A DNA stretch of 64,000 nt. It comes from Photobacterium frigidiphilum (GTDB taxonomy: Bacteria; Pseudomonadota; Gammaproteobacteria; Enterobacterales; Vibrionaceae). Below the pieces are notes generated by a model. That model did not search any database. It was not told the origin of the DNA and saw only the letters and a program-made list of their open reading frames with translations. This document shows, in pieces, positions 46,388 through 56,486 of the stretch. The position numbers and the translations under genes are program-made. The stretch is from the NCBI RefSeq assembly GCF_003025615.1, contig NZ_PYMJ01000029.1:20638-84637 (forward strand), read 5' to 3'. The first letter of the stretch is position 1. Each line of letters starts with the position of its first letter.

Positions 46388-46826
46388 AACGCTTTTACCT
46401 CTATCGCAGGGCTTATCTAATCTACTATTATAAGTGTTCAGGCTTTCCTGTCTTAAGCCTGAACTGTAACAAACTGAGACATATCAAATAAGTTGTTGGG
46501 GAATAATAGCTTGTTTGGCTCGAACAAAGACGATGGGAATCCGTGTTTGTTCATGGTCTTCGCCCTAGGATGGGGCGGAGATTTAATTCTTCACTTTACT
46601 GCTTTGTGAGCAACCTGCTCAATTTACGTCTTCAAAATTATCATCAGGCAGATCTTGCTGTCTTCAATACCTATTCTACTCAACCTTTGATATCTCTAGC
46701 ATGTCGTATTATCTCTGTATTTATCTAGCATCGACTGACTATTCATTACCATTTCATACTAATTAAAATAAAGTTATGTATCTAGAATGGTATGAATAGA
46801 AGCTGACGAGTGAGACGTACTCTACA
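46388..46826. other. intergenic region between the LysR gene and dcuA
   Basis: About 440 bases without a convincing gene. Two adjacent hairpins lie at 46522-46552 (GAACAAA/TTTGTTC) and near 46562-46580 (CGCCC/GGGCG). It must contain the LysR gene promoter on the minus strand. Confidence 0.45.
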
Positions 46827-46857
46827 TAAAAGAAAAAGGCCACCCGAAGGTAGCCTT
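46827..46857 (-). terminator. terminator of aspA-dcuA
   Basis: On the minus strand AAGGCTACC pairs with GGTGGCCTT around TTCG, followed by a T-rich run. Confidence 0.82.
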
Positions 46858-46880
46858 ATGCGTATCTGATTGTTTAGCGA

Positions 46881-48188
46881 TTAAAGAATCATGCCGCCAA
46901 TCAAGAAGCCTAAACCTACTGACGTAGAGATAGTGACCACACCTGGAATAAAGAACGGGTGGTTAAATACAAGGTTACCGATACGTGTAGAGCCTGTGTC
47001 ATCCATTTCAACCGCAGCTAGTAGCGTTGGGTAAGTAGGAAGTACGAACAGTGCACTTACTGCTGCAAAAGATGCGATAGCAGTAAGAGGAGCAACACCG
47101 ATAGCCAATGCTGCAGGCATTAGTGCTACAGTGGTTGCGCCTTGAGAGTAAAGCAGCATAGATGCAAGGAACAAGATAAGTGCTAGCATCCATGGGTAGT
47201 CACTAAGTAGTGAACCCGCTACTTCTTTAATGCCATCAACGTGTGAGTTAACGAATGTAGAACCTAACCATGCCACACCTAATACACAGATACATGCTGT
47301 CATACCAGAGCGGAATGTCGGTGCTGCTGCAATTTTAGAAGCATCGATTTTTGTGAAAGTCACGATAGCTGCAGCTGCTGCTAGCATAACGGTCATGATT
47401 GCTTCGTTACGACCAAGTGCTGGGTTTTCAATAAGACCCACAGAGCTTGAGATTGCTGCTGCGTAGCAAACAACAAATGCGATAGCGCCAAGGAAGATGT
47501 ACGTTGCAGGCTTCGCTGTTGGTAGAATCTCACGCTTACCAGAACCTTTAAGCTTGATAAGACCTTTTGCTAGGCGATCTTGATATATTGGATCATCTTT
47601 TAGTTCACAGCCTAGGAAGTTAGCAACGAATGCACCAACCATACATGCGATAAACGTTGTAGGAATACAAATCGCAAGCAGTGTTAGGTAACCGATGCCC
47701 ATAGGTTCAAGCAGGCCAGAGAAGAAAACAACAGCCGCTGAAATTGGTGATGCCGTAATCGCAATTTGAGATGCAACAACCGCAATAGAGAGTGGGCGTG
47801 AAGGGCGAATGCCTTGCTCTTTAGCCACTTCAGCAATAACTGGAAGCGTAGAGAATGCAGTGTGTCCTGTACCCGCCATCAGTGTCATAACATATGTCAC
47901 GATTGGCGCGTAAAAAGTAATGTGTTTAGGATTTTTTCGAAGGAAGTTTTCTGCTAATTCAACTAACCAGTCCATACCACCTGCTACCTGCATTGCTGCA
48001 ATCGCTGTGATAACTGACATGATAATTAAAATTACATCAACCGGAATAAATGCTTGGCTTGTTGGTACCCCTAAAAATAGCGATAACACAATAACACCAG
48101 CACCACCGGCAAGACCGATACCAATACCACCAATTCTTGCGCCTAAATAAATAAACGCGAGAACAACAAATAGTTCTACACCAATCAT
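46881..48188 (-). CDS. dcuA: anaerobic C4-dicarboxylate transporter, DcuA/DcuB family
   Basis: 435 residues with about ten to twelve membrane segments. ITASPISAAVV, SGMTACICVLGVAWLGSTFV, LLYSQGATTVALMPAALAI and the C-terminal VFNHPFFIPG match Dcu carriers. It exchanges fumarate, aspartate and succinate across the inner membrane. It lies directly downstream of aspA, so aspartate taken up and deaminated to fumarate can feed fumarate reductase (frdCD at the window end). DcuA versus DcuB cannot be settled by eye. Confidence 0.88.
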   Translation of the reverse strand: MIGVELFVVLAFIYLGARIGGIGIGLAGGAGVIVLSLFLGVPTSQAFIPVDVILIIMSVITAIAAMQVAGGMDWLVELAENFLRKNPKHITFYAPIVTYVMTLMAGTGHTAFSTLPVIAEVAKEQGIRPSRPLSIAVVASQIAITASPISAAVVFFSGLLEPMGIGYLTLLAICIPTTFIACMVGAFVANFLGCELKDDPIYQDRLAKGLIKLKGSGKREILPTAKPATYIFLGAIAFVVCYAAAISSSVGLIENPALGRNEAIMTVMLAAAAAIVTFTKIDASKIAAAPTFRSGMTACICVLGVAWLGSTFVNSHVDGIKEVAGSLLSDYPWMLALILFLASMLLYSQGATTVALMPAALAIGVAPLTAIASFAAVSALFVLPTYPTLLAAVEMDDTGSTRIGNLVFNHPFFIPGVVTISTSVGLGFLIGGMIL

Positions 48189-48313
48189 TAGATTTGCCCT
48201 GTCTTTAAGTTAAAAAATAAATAAATAAAAAATAAATGGGAATTTTGTAGCAAGGAGGCGCGGATTTTCTTCCTGAAAACCCGCTTTATTATTTAGCGGT
48301 ACGTTAGTTATTA

Positions 48314-49774
48314 TTAGTTATAACGCTTCGCTTTGTATTCTGGGTGCATTAGGTTTTGTACAGAGAAGATGTCGTCTAGTTGCTCTTCAGTTAGAAGACC
48401 ACGCTCAAGTACAACTTCGCGTACGTTTTTACCTGTTTCAGCACAAATCTTACCAACAATGTCACCTTCGTGGTGGCCAATGAATGGGTTTAGGTAAGTA
48501 ACGATACCGATTGAGTTAAATACGTAACTTTCACATACTTCTTTATTCACTGTGATACCCGATACGCACTTATCACGTAGAGTTACACAAGCGTTTTTCA
48601 GAAGTGAAATAGATTCGAACAGTGCTTGACCGATAACAGGTTCCATTACGTTCAACTGAAGCTGACCAGCTTCTGCTGCGAAAGTAATTGTTGTGTCGTT
48701 ACCAATAACCTTGAAGCAAACTTGGTTAACTACTTCAGGAATTACTGGGTTTACTTTAGCTGGCATGATAGAAGAACCAGCCTGCATTTCTGGTAGGTTT
48801 AGTTCGTTCAAACCTGTACGAGGACCAGAAGAAAGTAGACGTAAGTCGTTACAAATCTTAGACAGTTTAACCGCAGTACGCTTAAGAGCACCGTGGATCA
48901 TTACGTATGCGCCACAGTCAGACGTTGCTTCGATTAAATCTTCTGCTGGTGTACATGGTAGACCAGTGATTTCAGCAAGACGCTGAACAGCAAGTTCTTG
49001 GTAACCAGTCGCTGCGTTTAAGCCAGTACCGATAGCTGTTGCACCTAAGTTCACTTCAAGTAGAAGATCTGCTGTGTACTTAAGGTTTTTGATTTCTTCT
49101 TTAAGAAGAACTGAGTACGCGTGGAATTCTTGACCAACAGTCATTGGTACAGCATCTTGAAGCTGAGTACGACCCATCTTTAGAACGCCTGCGAATTCTT
49201 TATCTTTCGCGTCGAAAGCACCTTTTAGATAATCAAGTGCTTCAATCATTGTCATGATGCTGTTGTATACAGCAACACGGAAGCCTGTTGGGTATGCACA
49301 GTTAGTTGATTGCGATTTGTTTACGTGATCATTAGGGTTAACGACGTCGTATTCGCCTTTATCTTTACCCATCAGTTCAAGAGCAAGGTTAGCAATAACT
49401 TCGTTTGCGTTCATGTTAACTGAAGTACCAGCACCGCCTTGGTAAACATCAGACGGGAATTGATCCATACACTTACCAGTGTCTAGAATTAAATCACATG
49501 CTTGGATGATGTAGTTACCAACTTCTGAAGGAATAGCGCCTAGCTCTTTGTTCGCCATTGCAGCTGCTTTCTTAGTGAAAACCATACCGCGAACAAAATC
49601 AGGAACGTCAGAAATTGTAGTGCTTGAGATGTTGAAGTTTTCAACAGCGCGAAGTGTGTGGATACCCCAGTAAGCGTCAGCAGGAACGTGACGTTCACCT
49701 AGTAAATCTTCTTCAATGCGAGTAGCAACATTTAGAGTTGCTTCATTCTTTTCAAGATCAATCATCTGAGACAT
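48314..49774 (-). CDS. aspA: aspartate ammonia-lyase
   Basis: 486 residues (478 in E. coli; a few extra N-terminal residues). RIEEDLLGERHVPADAYWGI, VYQGGAGTSVNMNANEV, and the fumarase/aspartase signature GSSIMPAKVNP are diagnostic. It deaminates aspartate to fumarate. AAAGG lies about 9 bases before the ATG. It is first in aspA-dcuA, with a CRP-like site about 200 bases upstream. Confidence 0.96.
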   Translation of the reverse strand: MSQMIDLEKNEATLNVATRIEEDLLGERHVPADAYWGIHTLRAVENFNISSTTISDVPDFVRGMVFTKKAAAMANKELGAIPSEVGNYIIQACDLILDTGKCMDQFPSDVYQGGAGTSVNMNANEVIANLALELMGKDKGEYDVVNPNDHVNKSQSTNCAYPTGFRVAVYNSIMTMIEALDYLKGAFDAKDKEFAGVLKMGRTQLQDAVPMTVGQEFHAYSVLLKEEIKNLKYTADLLLEVNLGATAIGTGLNAATGYQELAVQRLAEITGLPCTPAEDLIEATSDCGAYVMIHGALKRTAVKLSKICNDLRLLSSGPRTGLNELNLPEMQAGSSIMPAKVNPVIPEVVNQVCFKVIGNDTTITFAAEAGQLQLNVMEPVIGQALFESISLLKNACVTLRDKCVSGITVNKEVCESYVFNSIGIVTYLNPFIGHHEGDIVGKICAETGKNVREVVLERGLLTEEQLDDIFSVQNLMHPEYKAKRYN

Positions 49775-49970
49775 AAATATAGCCTTTATGGGGAATCTGC
49801 TAATAAAAATTCAAACTTTGAGCCAGTTCTGAATAAGAATCCATTCCGCAGAAGTTTTGGCTAGATGATCGTTCCTGACACCTTATTTGCTGCCGATAAT
49901 ACTCCCCTTTAGTGGTAAAACCATAACCGAGATCACTTTTTTGAAGCACATGAAAACATTTGCACAGTAA

Positions 49971-49986
49971 TGAGATCTCCCTCACA
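49971..49986. promoter_or_regulatory. candidate CRP site upstream of aspA
   Basis: On the minus strand TGTGA-GGGAGA-TCTCA matches the CRP consensus TGTGA-N6-TCACA at 9 of 10 positions. Enteric aspA is CRP-activated. It lies in the 450-bp region shared with the divergent fxsA promoter; nothing else is clear there. Confidence 0.6.
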
Positions 49987-50226
49987 AATACTGTTAATGG
50001 TTAGGCTCTCAATTATAGTAGTAAATGAAGGAATATAATCAATTGTGAATGAAGTGTGTCTTTACTATTAGTAACGAATAATGCGGGGTAGCTTCGCGCC
50101 TATTTGGTTGAAAAATGCCAAAATAGCCCCATAGTTAATGTACGGATAAAATTTAATATCTTTTAAGTAATACTTCGGTGATGAAGTGTTACCTGTAAGT
50201 GATCAACGACTCCTAAGAGGTAAGCT

Positions 50227-50757
50227 GTGTTTCCTGTATTGCTGTTTCTATTTATTCTTGTTCCTATCGTTGAAATTGGATTGTTTGTTCAAGTGGGTGG
50301 TTTCTTTGGTTTATGGCCAACCCTTGCCTTCGTATTGGTAACAGCCGTTGTGGGGGCGTCATTAGTTCGCAGCCAAGGTATTGCGACCTTGATGTCTGTT
50401 CAAAGCCGATTACAACAAGGTGAAATACCGGCTCAACAAATTGTTGAAGGTGTTATGTTGGCTGTTGCGGGCGTATTGCTATTAACCCCAGGCTTTATGA
50501 CTGATGCATTGGGAATGCTGGTGTTATTGCCTGCACCCCGTGCCATGCTTGCGAAGCAATTAATGAGCCGAGTAAAAGTAAACGGCATGGGTTCTGGTTT
50601 CTCGGCAGGATTTGGCGGCGGTCAGGGGTTTGACAATCAAAGCCCATTTGGTCAGCAAGAGACGCGTAATACTGACAATCGAGACGGTGATGTGTTTGAT
50701 GGTGAGTTTGAACGTAAAGACGATAAAAACAACGACCAGAATAATCGTTTGAATTAA
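50227..50757 (+). CDS. fxsA: FxsA family membrane protein
   Basis: 176 residues from a GTG start with GAGG 6 bases upstream. Hydrophobic segments carry the FxsA pattern (LFILVPIVEIGLFVQVGG, GASLVRSQG, LLTPGFMTDALGMLVLLP). The C-terminal tail is Gly-, Asp- and Asn-rich and looks disordered. FxsA relieves F-plasmid exclusion of phage T7 in E. coli; its normal role is unknown. It lies near groES as in enterics. Confidence 0.9.
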   Translation: MFPVLLFLFILVPIVEIGLFVQVGGFFGLWPTLAFVLVTAVVGASLVRSQGIATLMSVQSRLQQGEIPAQQIVEGVMLAVAGVLLLTPGFMTDALGMLVLLPAPRAMLAKQLMSRVKVNGMGSGFSAGFGGGQGFDNQSPFGQQETRNTDNRDGDVFDGEFERKDDKNNDQNNRLN

Positions 50758-50800
50758 TTTACCGTATAAAAACACTGAACGACGTATTACGCTAGACAAT

Positions 50801-50828
50801 AAAAAAGCAGCCATTAGCTGCTTTTTTT
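50801..50828. terminator. terminator between fxsA and the MATE gene
   Basis: AAAAAAGCAGC and GCTGCTTTTTTT pair around CATTA between converging genes. Confidence 0.88.
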
Positions 50829-50886
50829 GTTCATGCTATTCACATATTTCAAGCGAAAAGACGTTATTTTTTGTATCGTGATATGT

Positions 50887-52272
50887 TTAAAATCCTGCTT
50901 GTTTACGCATGCGAATAGCATATAGATAGGCACAAATACCACTGATGATATTGGCAACGGTAATACCAATAAATAATCCTTCAGTGCCATTAAGCTGGCA
51001 GCCTAACCATGCCGCAGGTAATAAAAAGCCGAATAAGCGTAATAAATTCCACACTAGAGCATGCATTGATTTGTGCATCGCATTTAAAGCGCTAATTAAT
51101 AACATACACACAGCTTGAAGCCCGTAACTGCTTGGTACTATGATTAGGTAATGCCACAACGGTTCACGCACCGCAATATCTTGACTGAATAAGGCTGATA
51201 GCGGCCAACTGAGCGGAACCATCATCACGAAAACCAACAGCTGGAAAATAATGGCAAATCGCATGGCGATAAAAAAAGCTTTAAAAGCCCGTTGGGGTTT
51301 ATCTGCCCCTAAATTTTGCGCCATAAAGGGCATTAACGCAGAGCCTAACGCCATCATGGTAATGACCAGTAACGATTCAATGCGCATTGCTGCCCCATAA
51401 GCCGCAACAGATGTTGTGCCTTGCGTGGCAAGTAACCACATGAGTAATGCACCAGATAACGGATTTAACGCATTGGATAGCCCGGCAGGCATACCAATTT
51501 GCATCACTTTTTTCCAATCGTTAAGCAGTAATGCTGGTTTCGGTTTTGCGAGCAATTTCTCTCGGTAAATTAAAATAAACAGCGAATAAAGCAGAGCAAA
51601 CGCCCAGCTTATGCCACTCGCAATCGCCGCCCCTTTAACCCCTAATTCAGGAAACGGTCCGTAGCCAAAGATCAATAAAGGATCGAGCGCACCATTGATC
51701 AAACCTGCCAACATCATGATCTTCGCCGGCGTTTTAGTATCACCAGTTGCACGAATCGCACTATTTCCAGCCATCGGAATAACCAGCAATGGGATCGCCA
51801 AATACCAAACGCTCATGTATTCACTGATCACGGGCAATAGATCAGGGCTTGCGCCAATGAGTGAAAACAAAGGTTCAATTGTGCTGATACCTAAGCTTGA
51901 TGCTGCAATAACCAGTATGACGGCTAATAGCATGCCATGACTGGCAAAGCGTGCTGCTGAATGTGTATCGCCTTTACCTAATAAGCGCCCAATGTTAGTT
52001 GAAATACCAACACTGACCCCCATCGTGATGCAATTTACCGCAAAGGTAACAGGAAAGGTGAAGCTGACAGCAGCCAGTGCATCAGTGCCTAATAATGAGA
52101 TAAAAAAAGTATCAACGAGGTTGAACATTAAGATCGCAACCATACCAAATACCATAGGTACAGTAAGGCGGCGCAGTACATCGGCGATAGGATCAGATAG
52201 CAGCCCGTGTTTGTCGGGGCGTTGATTTATGGTCTTTGGGATTACCGGCAGGGACCTTTTTTCTTTTAACAT
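50887..52272 (-). CDS. MATE-family efflux transporter
   Basis: 461 residues from ATG 52272 with twelve membrane segments in two halves. The first half reads LTVPMVFGMVAILMFNLVDT and GVSVGISTNIGRLLGKGD; the second AAYGAAMRIESLLVITMMAL and MPFMAQNLGA. It is likely an ion-coupled drug or metabolite exporter. The frame extends to 52329 but begins with TTG there. Divergent from groES. Confidence 0.88.
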   Translation of the reverse strand: MLKEKRSLPVIPKTINQRPDKHGLLSDPIADVLRRLTVPMVFGMVAILMFNLVDTFFISLLGTDALAAVSFTFPVTFAVNCITMGVSVGISTNIGRLLGKGDTHSAARFASHGMLLAVILVIAASSLGISTIEPLFSLIGASPDLLPVISEYMSVWYLAIPLLVIPMAGNSAIRATGDTKTPAKIMMLAGLINGALDPLLIFGYGPFPELGVKGAAIASGISWAFALLYSLFILIYREKLLAKPKPALLLNDWKKVMQIGMPAGLSNALNPLSGALLMWLLATQGTTSVAAYGAAMRIESLLVITMMALGSALMPFMAQNLGADKPQRAFKAFFIAMRFAIIFQLLVFVMMVPLSWPLSALFSQDIAVREPLWHYLIIVPSSYGLQAVCMLLISALNAMHKSMHALVWNLLRLFGFLLPAAWLGCQLNGTEGLFIGITVANIISGICAYLYAIRMRKQAGF

Positions 52273-52369
52273 AATGGTCTCGAATTTGATTCGCACGATT
52301 ACCCTAAAGCAAAGAGTGTGATCGGGCAAAAATTCTCGGGGTTATTTTCGTAATATTTAGTGCTTAGGG

Positions 52370-52397
52370 CTTGGGATCCTGAAAAACGACCCAACAT
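52370..52397 (+). promoter_or_regulatory. candidate sigma-32 promoter of groES-groEL
   Basis: CTTGGGA (52370-52376), 13 bases, then CCCAACAT (52390-52397) resembles the heat-shock consensus CTTGAAA-N13..15-CCCCATNT. It lies 86 bases before groES. No CIRCE element is present. Confidence 0.45.
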
Positions 52398-52482
52398 GTG
52401 TACTTAACAGAGCAAGTAAGTAACCTCTAGTGTGCTACTTGTTTATATCCCATGGATCTTACCCAATCAGGAGAGACGACCA

Positions 52483-52773
52483 ATGAACATTCGTCCTTTA
52501 CATGACCGAGTTATCGTTGAACGCCAAGAAGTTGAATCTAAGTCTGCTGGTGGCATTGTGCTAACTGGTTCTGCTGCCGAAAAATCAACACGTGGTGTTG
52601 TACTAGCTGTAGGCAAAGGCCGCATTCTAGAAAATGGCACAGTTCAAGAGTTGGACGTTAAAGTTGGTGATACTGTTATCTTTGCTGAAGGCTACGGCAC
52701 TAAGTCAGAAAAGATTGATGGTAAAGAAGTCCTGATCATGTCTGAAAATGACATCATGGCAATCGTTGAATAA
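52483..52773 (+). CDS. groES: co-chaperonin GroES
   Basis: 96 residues from ATG 52483 with AGGAGAG upstream. MNIRPLHDRVIVERQEVE, the mobile loop (SAGGIVLTGSAAEKSTRG) and VKVGDTVIFAEGYG are typical. It caps the GroEL cavity. groEL follows after 41 bases. Confidence 0.98.
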   Translation: MNIRPLHDRVIVERQEVESKSAGGIVLTGSAAEKSTRGVVLAVGKGRILENGTVQELDVKVGDTVIFAEGYGTKSEKIDGKEVLIMSENDIMAIVE

Positions 52774-52814
52774 TCCGTTCACTTTAAATAAATAATTAAG
52801 AAAGGAATAGAGAC

Positions 52815-54467
52815 ATGGCTGCTAAAGACGTTAAATTTGGCAATGACGCTCGAATTAAAATGCTAGAAGGTGTAAACGTTCTGGCTGACGCTGTAAAAGT
52901 AACACTAGGTCCTAAAGGCCGTAACGTTGTTCTAGACAAATCATTTGGCGCACCAACAATCACAAAAGATGGTGTTTCTGTTGCACGTGAAATCGAACTT
53001 GAAGACAAGTTCCAAAACATGGGCGCACAAATGGTAAAAGAAGTGGCTTCGCAAGCGAATGACGCGGCGGGCGACGGAACAACAACAGCAACAGTATTGG
53101 CACAGTCAATCATTACTGAAGGTCTAAAAGCCGTTGCTGCTGGCATGAACCCAATGGATCTTAAACGTGGTATCGACAAAGCGGTTATTGCTGCTGTTGC
53201 AGCACTAAAAGAACTATCTGTACCATGTGAAGATACAAAAGCTATCGCACAGGTAGGTACTATCTCTGCAAATGCTGATGCAACAGTGGGTAACCTAATT
53301 GCAGAAGCAATGGAAAAAGTAGGCCGTGACGGTGTTATCACTGTAGAAGAAGGTCAAGCACTGCATGATGAGCTTGATGTTGTTGAAGGTATGCAGTTCG
53401 ACCGTGGTTACCTGTCTCCTTACTTCATCAACAACCAAGAAGCGGGTTCTGTTGATCTAGAAAGCCCGTTCATTCTACTTGTAGACAAGAAAGTATCGAA
53501 TATTCGTGAACTACTTCCTGCTCTAGAAGGCGTAGCGAAAGCATCTCGTCCACTGCTTATCATTGCAGAAGACGTTGAAGGCGAAGCACTAGCAACATTA
53601 GTTGTGAACAACATGCGTGGCATCGTAAAAGTTGCTGCTGTTAAAGCGCCTGGTTTCGGTGACCGTCGTAAGTCAATGCTACAAGACATTGCTGTGCTAA
53701 CGGCTGGTACGGTTATTTCTGAAGAAATCGGTCTAGAGCTAGATAAAGTACAACTTGAAGATCTTGGTCAAGCGAAGCGTATTTCTATCACTAAAGAAAA
53801 CACCACTATCATCGATGGTGCTGGTGAAGAAACAATGATTAAAGGTCGTGTTGCTCAAATTCGTCAACAAATCGAAGACGCAACATCTGACTATGATAAA
53901 GAAAAACTTCAAGAGCGTGTTGCGAAACTAGCTGGCGGCGTTGCTGTTATTAAAGTTGGCGCGGCAACTGAAGTTGAAATGAAAGAGAAGAAAGACCGTG
54001 TTCAAGATGCACTACACGCAACGCGTGCAGCTGTAGAAGAAGGCGTGGTTGCTGGTGGTGGTGTTGCACTAATCCGCGCAGCATCAAAAGTTGCTGAGTC
54101 TGGTCTTGAAGGTGACAACGAAGAGCAGAACGTAGGTATCCGCGTAGCACTTCGTGCGATGGAATCTCCAATTCGTCAAATCACCAAAAATGCGGGTGAC
54201 GAAGAATCAGTTGTTGCTAACAATGTTCGTGCTGGCGAAGGTAACTACGGTTACAACGCTGCAACTGGCGAATACGGCGACATGATTGAAATGGGTATTC
54301 TTGACCCAACTAAAGTAACGCGTTCAGCACTTCAGTTCGCAGCTTCTGTTGCTGGTCTTATGATTACTACTGAAGCAATGATTACAGATATGCCAGCGAA
54401 AGATGCCTCTGCAATGCCTGATATGGGCGGCATGGGTGGTATGGGTGGCATGGGCGGCATGATGTAA
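52815..54467 (+). CDS. groEL: chaperonin GroEL
   Basis: 550 residues. MAAKDVKFGNDARIKMLEGV, the ATP motif VAREIELEDKFQNMGAQMV with DAAGDGTTTATVLAQ, and the C-terminal Gly-Gly-Met repeats (MGGMGGMGGMGGMM) are diagnostic. It folds proteins in the cytosol with GroES. It is followed by a strong terminator. Confidence 0.99.
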   Translation: MAAKDVKFGNDARIKMLEGVNVLADAVKVTLGPKGRNVVLDKSFGAPTITKDGVSVAREIELEDKFQNMGAQMVKEVASQANDAAGDGTTTATVLAQSIITEGLKAVAAGMNPMDLKRGIDKAVIAAVAALKELSVPCEDTKAIAQVGTISANADATVGNLIAEAMEKVGRDGVITVEEGQALHDELDVVEGMQFDRGYLSPYFINNQEAGSVDLESPFILLVDKKVSNIRELLPALEGVAKASRPLLIIAEDVEGEALATLVVNNMRGIVKVAAVKAPGFGDRRKSMLQDIAVLTAGTVISEEIGLELDKVQLEDLGQAKRISITKENTTIIDGAGEETMIKGRVAQIRQQIEDATSDYDKEKLQERVAKLAGGVAVIKVGAATEVEMKEKKDRVQDALHATRAAVEEGVVAGGGVALIRAASKVAESGLEGDNEEQNVGIRVALRAMESPIRQITKNAGDEESVVANNVRAGEGNYGYNAATGEYGDMIEMGILDPTKVTRSALQFAASVAGLMITTEAMITDMPAKDASAMPDMGGMGGMGGMGGMM

Positions 54468-54535
54468 TCATCATTCTGTTGTTATTAACAACATGGTGTT
54501 GATCATTGTGCTGTAAATAACCACTGATAAAAAAG

Positions 54536-54562
54536 AACCCGTCTTATGACGGGTTTTTTGTA
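54536..54562 (+). terminator. terminator of groES-groEL
   Basis: AACCCGTC and GACGGGTT pair around TTAT, followed by T6. Confidence 0.9.
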
Positions 54563-54664
54563 CCTGTTACATTATCAACAAGCAACCAACAAGACTTTAA
54601 TCGTTATAGATAGGATGATTTTTCATCAGAAAGATATCTATAGGCTTACCTGTAAAATCCCTCG

Positions 54665-54762
54665 AAAAGCTGCACAGCAAATAATAATCAATAAAAACAA
54701 TGACTTAACGTGTAAATTTAAGTCATTAATCCTTTACTTTAATCTAGAACACCTTTTTGCTG
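54665..54762 (+). repeat. three-block intergenic repeat, copy A
   Basis: Blocks AAAAGCTGCAC (offset 0), CAATGACTTA (+33) and CACCTTTTTGCTG (+85). It also contains a perfect 10-bp inverted repeat, AATGACTTAA/TTAAGTCATT (54699-54727). The rest of the 800-bp gap between groEL and rimK holds copy B, the rimK terminator and no convincing gene. Confidence 0.6.
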
Positions 54763-55062
54763 TTTATTTTCAATAAACGTGTACATTGTTTCATTGCAAA
54801 AAGTATGTCGTTGTTTTAATCCTATCTAAGTATAAAAAATGCCACACCCTTAATGCGTGAAAAAGCTAAAAAAGCAGTACATCTTTTTATTTGTTTTAAA
54901 TCAGTAGGTTACAGTGGTGATTTTATGTATTTGATAATTATTTATTTTCGTTCATGTTTTAGGTGTTTATGTGGATCTTTGCTGTACTGGTTTTGGCTTT
55001 TAGATCATCTAGCTATTAATGATTTAAAATACCCGCGCTCAGTTCACCTTTGAATTAGCTAG

Positions 55063-55160
55063 AAAAGCTGTACGTAAAGTTAAATAGTGTCATATCAATG
55101 ACTTACGTGTAGCTCTTGAGGTTTTGGTTGTGAGCTTTATTTTTGGGCACCTTTTTGCTG
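55063..55160 (+). repeat. three-block intergenic repeat, copy B
   Basis: Blocks AAAAGCTGTAC (0), CAATGACTTA (+33) and CACCTTTTTGCTG (+85). The third block starts an inverted repeat, GCACCTTTTTGC with GCAAAAGGTGC, extending to about 55181. Confidence 0.6.
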
Positions 55161-55279
55161 ATTTTTATTGCAAAAGGTGCGCGGTGACTTGAGTGTGTGG
55201 TTAACTGCGGAATAGCGGATAAAACAAGGTATGAAGAACTCAGTGGAGTGTTGCAGAAGGGGGGGGCTATATACAAAAG

Positions 55280-55305
55280 AAAAGCAGCCAGTAACAGCTG
55301 CTTTT
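55280..55305 (-). terminator. terminator of rimK
   Basis: AAAAGCAGC and GCTGCTTTT pair around an eight-base loop. On the minus strand a short T run follows. Confidence 0.7.
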
Positions 55306-55358
55306 AATTAGATCGAATAGTAAGGCTAAGGCACTCGTCGATAAGTTTGAAGCTAACT

Positions 55359-56264
55359 TTATTGATATTGTAAATGACGGCGATTTTTCTTTGCGGCATT
55401 TTTTTCGATATATTCGATAATCATACCAGCGATATCTTTTTCTGTTGCCGCTTCAATACCTTCAAGACCAGGTGATGAGTTAACTTCCATAATTAGTGGG
55501 CCGCGTTCAGATCGAAGTAAATCGACCCCTGCAACGCTTAATCCCATTGCTTTTGCAGCTGCGACTGCTGTTTTGCGTTCTTCTGGTGTAATACGGACTA
55601 AAGATGCGCTACCACCACGGTGTAAATTCGAACGGAATTCACCATCAGCGGCTTGGCGTTTCATGGCTGCAATGACTTTATCGCCAATCACGAAACAGCG
55701 AATATCAGCACCGCCTGCTTCTTTAATATATTCCTGCACCATGATGTTGGCTTTCAGCCCCATAAAAGCTTCAATAACACTTTCTGCAGCCGTTTGGGTT
55801 TCAGCCAATACCACGCCAATACCTTGAGTACCTTCTAATAATTTAATGACCAGTGGCGCACCACCGACCATTTTAATTAAATCGGGCACATCGTCTGGTT
55901 TGCTGGCAAAGCCAGTGATCGGCATACCTATACCTTTACGGCTTAATAATTGTAAAGAGCGTAGCTTGTCACGAGAACGTGAAATGGCAATTGACTGATT
56001 CACCGAGAACACATCCATCATTTCAAATTGACGTAATACTGAACAGCCATAAAATGTTATGTCTGCACCAATACGTGGAATGATGGCGTCAAAACCTGTT
56101 AAATCATTACCTTCAAAATGAATAGAAGGCTGTACCGAGTTGATATTCATATAACAACGCAGGGCATTAATGATAACCGCTTCATGACCACGAGCTTCAC
56201 ACGCTTCACGTAAACGGCGGGTTGAGTATAGGGTTTCGTTTTGGGACAGAATGCCAATTTTCAT
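55359..56264 (-). CDS. rimK: RimK, alpha-L-glutamate ligase acting on ribosomal protein S6
   Basis: 301 residues (300 in E. coli). MKIGILSQNETLYSTRRLRE at the start, the ATP-grasp motifs APLVIKLLEGTQGIGVVLAE and GGADIRCFVIGDKVIAAM, and the metal-binding end LIMEVNSSPGLEGIE are clear. It adds glutamates to the S6 C-terminus. It stands alone between diverged repeats. Confidence 0.95.
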   Translation of the reverse strand: MKIGILSQNETLYSTRRLREACEARGHEAVIINALRCYMNINSVQPSIHFEGNDLTGFDAIIPRIGADITFYGCSVLRQFEMMDVFSVNQSIAISRSRDKLRSLQLLSRKGIGMPITGFASKPDDVPDLIKMVGGAPLVIKLLEGTQGIGVVLAETQTAAESVIEAFMGLKANIMVQEYIKEAGGADIRCFVIGDKVIAAMKRQAADGEFRSNLHRGGSASLVRITPEERKTAVAAAKAMGLSVAGVDLLRSERGPLIMEVNSSPGLEGIEAATEKDIAGMIIEYIEKNAAKKNRRHLQYQ

Positions 56265-56486
56265 TGCGTTTCTCGCGACTTATAAAGGGTGATATGGGAT
56301 CAGTGTGGGAAGTTTGGCGAACTTCAATTTACCGAATAAGGGCAATACTGAATAAGCGGCGACTATGCTCTTAATCGTAAAAAAAATCGAGTGGTGTGAC
56401 GATGATATTTTTTTATCGTTTTAATAAATATCACTGGTTAAGATTGTTGCGTTAAAGTGTAAAAAGCTTTTGAGTTATAATGATCC

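Noticed and set aside
54853..55053. A 66-codon hydrophobic ORF between groEL and rimK.
   Set aside because: AT-rich intergenic setting, no ribosome-binding site, low-complexity hydrophobic translation; the region is better explained by the repeats.
55259..55266. A run of eight G bases near rimK, considered as a phase-variable tract.
   Set aside because: It lies downstream of the rimK terminator on the minus strand and is in no promoter or reading frame I can support.
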